64,000 bases of DNA from Globodera rostochiensis (lineage: Eukaryota > Nematoda > Chromadorea > Rhabditida > Heteroderidae), in contig JAEVLN010000037.1 of assembly GCA_018350325.1 (NCBI GenBank), forward strand, positions 62,001 to 126,000, read 5' to 3'. Below are positions 36,443 through 45,945 of the stretch, piece by piece (the first letter of the stretch is position 1; each line of letters starts with the position of its first letter). The translations under genes were made by a program, and so were the position numbers. The notes beneath the pieces are model-generated. The model did not search any database. It saw only the letters and a program-made list of their open reading frames with translations, and was not told the origin of the DNA.

Positions 36443-38042
36443 CCCGCGGGGGAGATTTATAAAGACAATTTGTTTTAAAAGCGAATTGGTGGAAGTTGTT
36501 GTTGTAAGTCTAAAACCAGTTTTGGTTAAAGAAGAAATTCAAATGTTAAATGTAAAAACCAGTCGAGTTCCATGAAGAGCTGTAAATATCCTAAAGGCAT
36601 CTCTTTTCAAAATATGCTCCATAATTCTTTAAAAACTTTAAATTCGACCAAATAGGAACAGAGAAATGCGATGATCAATTAAATAAACAAGTCTTGAAGA
36701 CCGATCGATTTCGATCGAGAATCTCGATCTTTCGCGCTCTACTTAAAATAAGTCATTGCCGCGCGTTCAGCCGCCTCCGTGCGGTGGCTGAGGGTCCGGC
36801 TGGCGCGGCCTCTCAACTGCGCCTCGGATCAAATAGTCCAAATGGGCCAAAATCTGCAACAAAAACAAAAAGGAAAAAACCGTAAAAAATCAAAATCCCC
36901 TCGGGGGATTACGGAGAACTATTTTCATCCCCTTCGGCGCTGCCGCCGCTGCTGTTATTTGTTGGGGGGTCCAGGACGGCGCCCGAGGGCAACCTTTCAC
37001 TTGCCTTAAAATTTCAATCCACCAAAGTGTGTAAAAACCGTTCGGAAGCTTTCATAAATTTGAAGCTATTGAAAGTTTTTTGACTTTCATTTTTTTGAGA
37101 TTTCCCAACGTTAAGCTTTGGGTTAACGATAACTTCAACTTTACTTTAGCTTTTGTGAAGGGTTTAAAATGTTTGAATCGGTTAAGGTTGAACCAATCAA
37201 TCAAGTTATTCATTCGTCAATTCTGTCGCCGATTTGTCCATTCGGTCCTCACGACAAAATTGAAGCAAACTTTACGGCTTAAAAAAATTTTTTTTTTTCT
37301 TTAAGGATGCGGTCATGGATTTTTTATCATTTGAACCCAAAACTTCGCTTTTTCTTTATCGATCAAAAAAAACATTTTAAATTTAATTTGGCTGTATATT
37401 TCAGGACAAAATCATTTAATATTTCGATTAAAAAGAATCAATTAGTGGAGTGTCCCCGGCGGTGGCTGGCCCGTAGCTTGGGACATTTCGTTGAACGGAC
37501 AACTCGTCGACAAGACATTTCGTCGAAAATGCTACTATTTTCAACGTACCTAACCTATATTTTTACATATTCGAATTTTTGATTTTTTGGGACCGAAATA
37601 AATTTTCTGGAATTGGTGCCCAAATGACTCGGTGCGCCCAAATAACTCTTAGCCAAATATTAAATATTTTTAAACATATTAGGTATTATTTAGTAACAAT
37701 AATAATCCAATAGGAAAATGGGTTCCCCACTAACTCCAAAAATATTGTTTTTCTAATGCATTTAGTTGTGTCCTGATGTGGCACCATTAGAGAATGGTCA
37801 AACAATCTCGAACTCAAAAATATTGGTAGAATACCTTCGATCGAGAATCTCGAAGATCTCGATATCGGTCCGATCTCTAGTTTTATGAATACGGCATCCA
37901 ATCAACGCAAAAAGAAGTGATTTCAAATTTGGAGAAGAATTAAAGTTTTAAAATTTGTAACAATAGATGGAGGGATTGGGGGGAGGTGCTTTTCAATTAG
38001 CGTTCCCTTTTTCTTTCATTTCCACTCTCATGGTCACATTGC
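36443..38042. other. Intergenic DNA, no gene recognised
   Basis: Contains a short CTCGATC-type island at about 36695-36735 and again at 37835-37880. About 37600-37645 carries the terminal sequence of the inverted-repeat element found at 52392 (GGTGCCCAAATGACTCGGTG). I see no coding exon. Confidence 0.5.
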
Positions 38043-38724
38043 TTAATTGGTATCTTTCTCGTAATATTCGTCCAAGTATTTACGATGTTTGCCATTTTCC
38101 ATTTCCTCTTCAAAGTTCAACTGATTAAGATTACCCTTCGGCGAAAGCATGGGCTCATTTAAAAAGTCGGATTCATTCTCGAAGTCGAACTAAATGTTTG
38201 TAAATCAAAAAATGATCATTTTTTTAATCAAATTTATTTGTTCGCACCTCAGTGTCAAAGCCTGCAGCTTCACTCAACCCGAACAGAACGCGGTAAGCGG
38301 CTTTAATCGCTTCCATTGCTGAGCTCAATTGGAGTTCGCGGCCACCGCCCGTCACACGGAACAGCGGCTTCTCCACTTTAATTTGTTTGTTAGGAATATT
38401 TGCTGAACTCGTTGAACTTGACGCTTCTTTATGGTTCTCACAACTTTTGAGGTATGCATCTACGGCCAATGCCTTCACTTTCCAACTTTCACAAATTTGC
38501 CTCAGTTCAATCTGGTCTGTTACGCCATTGATCGTCGTCACCCCCTTATCGCAATCCCATTCTTTTATCATACTATGCCAAAAGGACCATTTGCTCTGTG
38601 CCAATGCCTTCGCCAAGTCTTTCTCCTCCGGAGTGCCGTCTTTGATCACCGCAACAGAAACCGAGTAAGTGATCATAGCGATCAGAAGCAGAATGGGCAT
38701 CCAATCTTTTGGAAAATGAGCCAT
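38043..38724 (-). CDS. Predicted secreted protein A, 207 aa (candidate effector)
   Basis: Two minus-strand exons, 38724-38248 and 38189-38043, joined in phase 0 by a 58-base GT-AG intron (624 bases). The N-terminus MAHFPKDWMPILLLIAMITY is a signal peptide with a clear hydrophobic core, and no other membrane segment follows. The mature part is charged, with conserved blocks WDCDK, ELRQICESWKVKA and LQLSSAMEAIKAAYRVLFG that are shared with the paralogue at 40635-41932. I know no named family for it. A TATA box and an ATGCCA motif sit at the same distances upstream as in the paralogue. It ends after exon 2 (YYEKDTN), while the paralogue continues into a third exon. Secretion is well supported; an effector role is an inference. 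Confidence 0.8.
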
Positions 38725-38875
38725 TTTTAATAGTTTAGTTTTGTTAATGCTTCTACGTTGGTGAAATGCCTATTTATATTGCACAATTTTCGTCAGTAGT
38801 TGGTTGTTGTTTATGACGAAAGTGGCATTATAGTAATCGATTATGTCATCCCTTTCAATATATAAAATTATTTTT
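38725..38875 (-). promoter_or_regulatory. Promoter of secreted gene A, with DOG-box-like ATGCCA
   Basis: On the coding strand a TATA box (TATAAATA, plus-strand 38771-38778) lies about 50 bases above the ATG and ATGCCA (38823-38828) about 100 bases above. The whole block is nearly identical to 41960-42085 upstream of gene B. ATGCCA is the DOG box reported upstream of dorsal-gland effector genes in potato cyst nematodes. One hexamer alone is weak evidence; the conservation between the paralogues strengthens it. Confidence 0.5.
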
Positions 38876-39116
38876 TATAAATATAGTTAATAATAATTAT
38901 ATTAATGAACGATTGATTATGTTAACGCTAATATGCGTTTTCCGGCAAAACATTTTAAGGCGCCCGTGATTTTATATTAAAATACAGCAAACGCTTAGGC
39001 ATCTTCGAGCATCTCAACAGATTGAGCAGACGACCGGAATTCCTGGGATATCCCGGGCGCGATTAGAATCCGGCATTTAAAAATGCCACTTTTCTAATTT
39101 TTTAAATTTTTCTCAG

Positions 39117-39340
39117 GAATCCCTTCCGGTGATTGTGGCCTCCATCTTGCCTTGCTATTGGGTGTACCGTGATGTGGTCAATTGGACCCAAAATTTCATA
39201 GAAAATTGCATGATAAAATAATCAGATTCGATCTGATAGAATCCTTCTCATATACAGTTCATTTGTAGGCCAAAAAGACGAGATTTTAAATTCGTATCGT
39301 GTCCAAATAAAAATTTAATTAGAATTTTTGAATCATAATT
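39117..39340 (+). pseudogene. tenA: tenA (thiaminase II) remnant, copy A
   Basis: After an intron-like CTCAG the sequence reads ESLPVIVASILPCYWVYRD. The PCYW block carries the catalytic cysteine of TenA, the thiaminase-II family enzyme that salvages HMP from thiamine breakdown products. The reading then jumps at about 39180 straight into sequence matching the 3' untranslated region of copy B (AATTTCATAGAAAATTGCATGA). The last coding exon is therefore deleted, perhaps through the shared AATTGGAC. No 5' exons are found. The matching tail continues to an AATAAA at about 39307. It is a dead fragment. Confidence 0.75.
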
Positions 39341-39710
39341 TGTAAACGATAGAGAGGCAGGGTTTTTGGCATTAAATTCGTATATTTTGACGAACTAAAA
39401 ATCGTTCCTGATAGGCTGATCCTGATTTTTCAGTCGCTATTCCTGATTTTTGGGTTTTGCCGATGGCCACCCTGACAGAGAAGGCGAGAATTCCCCGTTC
39501 CTCGAGGGGAGAAGACACAGATATGCCCGGCGGGGGCGTGCCTTCCCTGACTCAAAGTGATCATTGATCAGCCCTCTCTCTCTCCTCTACATATTTTGCT
39601 TGTAAATTGAATGTTTGCTGTTGATGTTCATCATCAAATGAAATAGTTGTTTTTCTCAGTTAAATAGCATCGATCTAATTTTTTAATTTAAATTTTTTAA
39701 GTTCTTAAAA

Positions 39711-39791
39711 ATGTGTTACACCTCTCGGCACATTTATGCCCTTCTCAGTAAACTCCGTTGTCGAACCCCATAGGGTGCACTGCTTGGTGAG
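39711..39791 (+). pseudogene. thiM: thiM exon-1 fragment, copy A
   Basis: Reads [20 protein letters not shown] and then a stop, where the intact copy at 44130 continues [13 protein letters not shown]. Small base changes turn the Leu-Val-His codons into TAG plus a shifted frame. Similarity to the intact gene stops at about 39791; exons 2-5 are absent. The 250 bases before it also match the DNA before the intact thiM (CGAGGGGAGAAG, ATGCCCGGCGGG blocks). It marks the broken end of the duplicated block. Confidence 0.8.
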
Positions 39792-40634
39792 GTATGTACA
39801 AACCCCCCCACTTTTGGTTTGGTTTGAAAGTCTTTCAAAATTTTATTAACTTAAAAGTGTCCGCGGGGCTCTATTTTCAACCTTTCCAAAAAAAAGGACC
39901 TATTCCAGGGGGGGGGGCTTTATTTTAAGAAATACGGTAGTGTCATGGCTCTCAGATGACCTTCGAGAAATTATGGCAATCGGCTCTAAAAATATGGCAT
40001 TTTTATTGCAAACAGCGCCGCGCCGCCCATATCCCTCAAAAAGCTTCAGCTTTCCCCACAAAAATGACCAAAAAGGTGGAAGTGTCGGACCTGTTCCATT
40101 GTCTTTTTCGTCCCATAGCATCTTTCTTGCTAATTCGTGTCATGTTTTGCGCAAAAGAGTTAATGGATGCGCATTGTGCCCTCCCCCCCCCCCCCAGATT
40201 AGTTCCTGCACTGTTGATCCCCGGGAATTGGGGGGGGGGGAGGGGTGGGGGGGATGCCCGGGCCCTGGGCATTGGTGTCCGACTCTCCGAGACTCCAACA
40301 ATTGAAGAGCCTTTATTCCGCAGGCTTCCATCCTGCACAACAACCGATCGAAAAATGAACAGAGGGGTGAAATGATTGATCGCTTGAACAAAGCAGGGGG
40401 AACAGGATGAAGCAATTTGAGTGGCTTATTGAAATGGATAAATGTGATCAAGAAAAGGGGGGTAAAGCCCAGCAGTTCTTTGAGCGGGCAAATACATGGA
40501 GAATGCCCTGAAGAAAGTCTTACAACTTAAAAGTCAAAACACGGCAACAAAACGGTAAGTGCCAAGCTCGTCAAGATTTCCATTTTCTCTCCAGTACCAT
40601 TCTGATCACAGTCTCTCTACCGCATCGTTTCACT
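39792..40634. other. Intergenic DNA between the two block copies
   Basis: No gene recognised. It contains C and G runs at about 40188-40196 and 40227-40250 and open frames of low information. It includes the breakpoint where the first block copy ends inside thiM. Confidence 0.5.
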
Positions 40635-41932
40635 CTAATCATCCCGATGATGATGACTTTTTCGTTGCCGTATTGCCCCCACTGTCGAGCTGTCCGTACA
40701 CCATGATGCTGATGATAATGATGATGATAATGAGCGCTCAGTTTTCTTCACTTTTAACTTTGCCTCCTCACATGGGTCCTGCAACGGCTTCAACTCTTCC
40801 AACTCGTCCGGATACATCTTCACCATCGGGTCACGAATCAAATAATTGTAATGAAAGAATACATTGGCAACATTTTTTTCTTCATGCATTTTCATTGTAC
40901 TTTTTTCATAGGACAACTCTAGCAACCGTATGTTCTCCCACCATTTGTTGCCCACCTTTTTGCTATATTTTCTTTTTATTATTATTAACTCTTTGCATAT
41001 CATTTCCATATCTGAAAAATATTAAGTTTGTTTTTTATAATTTTTTGTTTTTTATTAAAATGGTGCCCAAAATGATGCCCCGTGTCAAACTGAAAGCCAA
41101 TAATGTTTTAGATAAACTGACCTAATCCAAGCTCCTGAACGCTGTCCCAATATTCTAAAAAACATTCGTTCAACTGCTTCAACTCCGCAATTTCATTTTC
41201 AATTAACTTTTCATTTTTTATTTCAAACTCATGTTTGGTGTTTAAACGATCTGCAATTTTTACTCCATTTGTTTTAAATATGTTCAGGTAATTCTTATTG
41301 CAATATCCCTTCTCTTCCAACTTCAGCTGATTCAGAAAACCCGTCGGCGAAATCATTGGGGCGTTTGAAAATTTGGATTCATTCACAAAGTCGAACTAAA
41401 TGTTTGTAAATCAAAAAATGATCATTTTTTTAATCAAATTTATTTGTTCTCGCACCTTTGTGTTAAACCCTTTAGCTTCTCTAAACCCGAACAGAACGCG
41501 GTAAGCGGCTTTAATCGCTTCCATTGCTGAGCTCAATTGGAGTTCACGGCCGTCCGCCACACGGAACAGCGGCTTCTCTTTTTCTTTAATTTGATTGGCC
41601 CTAATATTTGGTGAAATTGCTGAACTCGACGCTCCTTCATGTGTCTCATTAGGACATGCATTAGCGGCAAATGCCTTCACTTTCCAACTTTCACAAATTT
41701 GTCTCAATTCGTCCTTGTCTGTTACGCCAATTTCGTTGGGCTTGATCTCCATCTTATCGCAGTCCCAATTTTCCATCATAGTGCGCCAAAAGAACCGTCT
41801 GCTCAGTGCCAATGCCTTCGCCATGTCAACCTCCTCCGGCGTGCCGTCTTCGATCACCTCAACAGAAACCGAATAAGCGATCAAGGTGATCAGAAGCAGA
41901 ATGGGCAGCCAATCTTTTGGAAAATGAGGCAT
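40635..41932 (-). CDS. Predicted secreted protein B, 375 aa (candidate effector)
   Basis: Minus-strand exons 41932-41456, 41395-41122 and 41011-40635, joined in phase (1,128 bases). Exon 1 has exactly the same length as that of gene A (477 bases) and is a clear paralogue: signal peptide MPHFPKDWLPILLLITLIAY, then WDCDK, ELRQICESWKVKA and LQLSSAMEAIKAAYRVLFG. Exon 2 starts with the same FDF-NES block as gene A but reads on through a Lys/Glu-rich, coiled-coil-like stretch. Exon 3 adds a charged domain with a Ser run and a His-rich tail (KSHHHRDD). No membrane segment follows the signal peptide. The family is not recognised. The plus-strand reading of exon 3 is also open but has no support. Confidence 0.8.
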
Positions 41933-41959
41933 TTTTAATGGTTTAGTTTTGTTATTGCT

Positions 41960-42085
41960 TCTTTATTGGGTGAAATGACTATTTATATTGCACAATTTTC
42001 GTCAGTAGTTGGTTGTTGTTTATGACGAAAGTGGCATTATAGTAATCGATTATGTCCATCCCTTTCAATATATAAAATTAGTTTT
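41960..42085 (-). promoter_or_regulatory. Promoter of secreted gene B, with DOG-box-like ATGCCA
   Basis: Coding-strand TATAAATA (plus-strand 41980-41987) and ATGCCA (42032-42037) lie about 50 and 100 bases above the ATG, as in gene A. The block is almost unchanged from 38740-38875 although the coding regions have diverged. This points to functional constraint or a fairly recent duplication. Confidence 0.5.
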
Positions 42086-43144
42086 TATAAATATAGTTAA
42101 TAATAAAATGGCATAATACATAATATCGATTATATCATCCAACTTCCGCTTGGTCCAGCCAGCAGAACGCATGTCTCAACAACAACAACAAAACGGGCCT
42201 TACACTATATTAACAAATGGGCTATGGATTTGGAAGAATTTAGGGGTGAATTCGGCCAAAAAGGCCTAAATCAGCGAAAGCATTCAAACATTGCCTTTAT
42301 TGAGACCTCTTCTCCCATTAAAAAATTCAGAGACGATTTTCATAGTCCAGTGGCACACACTCTCGAAAACATACAAAAGAATTTAAAACAAATCGAATGG
42401 TCGGTCGTACGGGCTGAATTTAAATTTAATATTTCAACTCTGGCCTGTGGGCCAGTAGCAAGCAATACCAAAAAAACCGGGAACGGGATTGGCCGGGATT
42501 GTGAAAGCCGGGATCGAGATCAGCATCTTGAACCGGGACCGTATCGGGATCGGAATTTCGAAACCAGGATCGGGATCGGGGTTGCTGAACACAGCGGAAG
42601 TTGTTGGATGGCGTGCGGACCGAATGCAGACCGGGACTTCAGACTTAACCAATTCAATTTGAAAGCTTGTCGAGATGAAGCTATAAGTTAATGCTAAAGT
42701 TTTGCGATTAGACAAATCTAAAAAAATTATGACCAAAAAAACCAATCGCAAAACTTTAGCTTGACAATAACTTCGTCTCATCAAGAGCATTCGAATGGCT
42801 ATAATAATGTCTGAATCGGTTAAGTTTGAAGTCAGTTATTGCCCCGGTCTGCATTCGGTTCGGTAGCCAGTTGGATGATATACCTAATCGATCATTTTAA
42901 TGCTATTTTATTATAAATTATATTTATAAAAGAATTTTATATATTTAAAGTTTCTATAATGCCACTCATCATAAATTATATTCAAAGAAAAGATTTTATA
43001 TGGTAATCATTATGGTTCAAAATCCTAAGATGAAAATCAGTTTTTGGGAAAAACTGAAAAGCTGAATAGATATTTTAAAAACGGAAATTGAAAGACTTCT
43101 AATCTGATTTTAAAATTTAAATATTTTAAAATTTATTTTCTCAG
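42086..43144. other. Intergenic DNA with an uncertain open frame
   Basis: A plus-strand frame opens at 42224 (MDLEEFRGEF) and its first 60 codons look protein-like, but it then runs into a CGGGATC-type simple repeat island (about 42475-42590) and has no recognised domain. It may be a lone exon or chance. The rest is AT-rich. Confidence 0.35.
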
Positions 43145-43568
43145 GAATCCCTTCCGGTGATTGTGGCCTCCATGTTGCTTTGCTATTGAATGTACCGACT
43201 CGTCCACGGCGTGCCAATTTGACAAAAGTGGAGGTACACACTTTAAATTGCTTAATATCCTCATCGTAACTGATCAGAAATTTTGATCAAATTTATTTTG
43301 CAGAAATGAGGTGATCAACTGGATGTTGGCGGAACGCCAAAAGAGTGCCAATTCAAATTCAACCCATCCATACCAAGGGTGGTTTGACTTGCATGCCAAT
43401 GATGACTATGCCAAGTCGGTGGACGAAATGTTGGCATTGGCGGACGAATTGGCAGATGAAGCGGATGAGAGGACGCGGAAGAAGATGGAAGCCGCTTTTG
43501 AGCGAGGCTTCCAGCTGGAATGGATGTTCTGGAAGTCCGCCTACGAAATGGAGGAATGGGGCATTTAA
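43145..43568 (+). pseudogene. tenA: tenA (thiaminase II) 3' end, copy B, with stop codon
   Basis: An upstream piece from 43145 reads ESLPVIVASMLLCY and then TGA at 43187-43189, exactly where TenA proteins have the Trp of the PCYW motif. The final exon 43304-43568 is intact: NEVINWMLAERQ, then HPYQGWFDLHANDDYAKSVD and, near the end, LEWMFWKSAYEMEEWGI. This fits the TenA C-terminal helix, whose Glu is catalytic. No N-terminal exons were found upstream and the donor of the preceding intron is not recognisable. TenA hydrolyses aminopyrimidines to HMP, feeding ThiD. As read here it cannot make a full enzyme. An AATAAA follows at about 43709. Confidence 0.8.
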
Positions 43569-43699
43569 ATGGCAAAAAAATTGGACAAAAAATTTCATAG
43601 AAAATTGCATGATCAAAAACAAAATGATCAGATTCGATCTGATAGAATCCTTCAATATACAACTCATTTGTAGACCAAAAAGACGCGATTTTAATTCGT

Positions 43700-44129
43700 A
43701 TCGTATCCAAATAAAAATTTAATTAGACTTTTTGATAAACGATAGAGAGGCAGGGTGGCCATAGTAACTTATTTGTCAGGTTTTGCTGATTTTTCAAAAA
43801 TGTGGAAATTTCACTGAAAGATCCCAAAATTTAGTTAAATATTGGCCAATGTCGAAAAGTCTGCTCTTTTGTTCAGTTAATTTAAATTTTGAGATTTGAA
43901 CCACCCTGTAGAGAGGGCGAGAATTCCCCGTCCCTCGAGGGGGGAAGGACATCGATATGCCCGGCGGGGCGGGCCTTCACTGACTCAAAGTGATCATTGA
44001 TCGGCTCTCTCTCTCTCTCTATTTGCTTGTAATTGAATGTTTGCTGTTGATGTTATCATCAAATGGAATAGTTTTCTCAGTTAAATAGCATCGATTTAAT
44101 ATTTTTAATTTAATAATTAATTCTTAAAA
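43700..44129. other. Spacer between tenA remnant and thiM
   Basis: A diverged copy of 39345-39710. Shared blocks include GAGAGGCAGGGT, CGAGGGG, ATGCCCGGCGGG and CTCAAAGTGATCATTGATC. No gene. Near-conservation across the duplication suggests that it may contain the thiM promoter. Confidence 0.5.
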
Positions 44130-45834
44130 ATGTGTTACACCCCTCGGCACATTTATGCCCTTCTCAGTGAACTCCGTTGTCGCGCCCCGTTGGTGCACTG
44201 CTTGACCAACCAAGTGGTGAGCAACTTCACCGCCAATGTACTGCTCGCGCTTGGCGCTGTGCCAGCCATGGTTTTAATGATAGTTTTTTGAAATTTAAAA
44301 AATAATATAAATTTTCATGTAATTGATCCGTCGGAAGTGTCCACATTTGTTGCCAGCGCCGATGCCCTCTCAGTGAACATTGGCACTTTGACATCAGAGC
44401 AGAAATGTGCCATTCAAATTGCCGTTCGAAGTGCCGTTGAATCTGGACGTCCGTGGGTATTGGACCCGGTTGCGGTTGGCCATACGCTGCCATTCCGAAG
44501 CCAATTCGCTGTGGAATTGGTCGAATTTTTTTAAAAATTTCTAATTCTTCAGACCTAAAAATTTTCAGTAAGCCTTTAAAAACAGATTCGAGAATGGCAT
44601 CCGACGGCCATCCGTGCCAACGCTTCCGAAGTGATGGCATTGGATGGAATGTTACGGCGAGCTGTTGATGATGTAGAGTATGGAATGCCAGCTGATGTTG
44701 GTGGTGTACGAGGCCCGAATTCGAAGGTGGAAAGTTCTGCGGCGGTGGAACATGCAAAAGTATTTAGTAATTTTTAATAATTCTTAATTTCTGAAATTAT
44801 TTAATACCTTCCTACTTAACTTGAGCGAGACGACCGGGACTAAAATTTCCTTTTTATTTTTGGACTGAAATTTACGCCCGGTTTTTTGTCAAAACTCCTT
44901 TAGGTATATGTTCCCTGCTTTTCCCAAGTCATTATCAAATTTGGCATTAGAAAGGACCAATCGAGATTTTCGATCGCAATCTCGGAAAATCTCGACGAGA
45001 TTTTTTGAGATTCTCGATCGAAATCTCGATGGAACAATTTTTACCGAGATTTTTCGAGATTCGAGATTTTTTAAAGATTTTTCAGTGATCTCGATTTTGA
45101 GATTTTACGAGATTCAAGATTCTCGATCGTAATCTCAATCTGGTCTCTATTTGGCACCCTCTTAACAAACTAATTAAAACGTTAAATTTTTTGATAAAAC
45201 CAATTAAAATTTTTGCAGAATTTGGCATTGTTCAGCGAAAGTCTTGTCGCGATGACGGGTCAACAGGACTTCATTGCGGATCACTGTTCGAATGCAATCA
45301 TTAAGCTGCACAACGGCCACCCGCTGATGGCCAAAGTCACCGGCATCGGATGTGCCCTTTCTGCCAGCCTTGCGGCATTTCTGGCAGTGGCCAAATCGGC
45401 GGACGACAGACGCCTTGCCTGTTTGACTGCCCTGGCTGTACGCTTTAGGGGTCTAGCCACGAAATTTGATCGATCTCAGAAGCCCATTAGAGCAAAAATT
45501 ATCGAATTTAATTTTTAATAAAAAATTTTAAAAGGGCCCAGAGGCGCCGAATGGCACCGGCGGGAAATTTAATGTAAAATTACCCGGAAAAGTCAAATTT
45601 ACCGGAATAGAGAAAGGGGTCAACGTTCCGACAAATGCCCTTAAAAAAAGACCAAATCGCCTCTGGCGCTATGTCACTTTTTGCTTGTCCAATAAGGTCA
45701 CTGCTGTTGCGGGCGAACTTGCGGCAGAAGAATCGCGCGGACCCGGCACATTTGCCGTGGCATATTTGGACAAATTGGCCAACCTAAGCGAGGCTGATCT
45801 GGAAAGGCTGCAAATTTCTTGGATGGGCGGTTAA
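44130..45834 (+). CDS. thiM: Hydroxyethylthiazole kinase ThiM, 290 aa
   Basis: Exons 44130-44270, 44319-44519, 44586-44759, 45219-45437 and 45697-45834, each a multiple of three (873 bases). ThiM phosphorylates 4-methyl-5-(2-hydroxyethyl)thiazole in the cytosol for thiamine salvage. Motifs in order: [20 protein letters not shown] and LGAVPAM (residues about 20-47), [55 protein letters not shown] with the active-site Cys, and [17 protein letters not shown]. The length fits the family. It is closest to bacterial ThiM, yet it carries four introns, so it is part of the nematode genome. One oddity: intron 1 has a GT donor but its expected acceptor at 44317-44318 reads AT, not AG, and no other AG can serve. 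Either a non-canonical intron, a mutation that disables the gene, or a sequencing error. A thiE gene follows at once. Confidence 0.9.
44950..45150. repeat. CTCGATC-type simple repeat island in thiM intron 3
   Basis: About 190 bases of GAGATT/CTCGATC variants in both orientations, lying in the 459-base intron 3 of thiM. Similar islands are at 49800-49945 and in short form at 36695 and 37835. Confidence 0.8.
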
Positions 45835-45945
45835 TTTTCTGTTTTTTATTTAGAATAAAATTTGATGATTTGTCCATTTGTTTATCATTTTTTGTTACTT
45901 TTCAAAATTATTGTGGCATTATGTCCTTTGGCGTTATGTCATTTC

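Noticed and set aside
40559..41125. A 188-codon plus-strand open frame
   Set aside because: It lies antisense to exon 3 and part of exon 2 of secreted gene B, which has in-phase splice sites and a clear paralogue. The plus reading has no motif or splice support.
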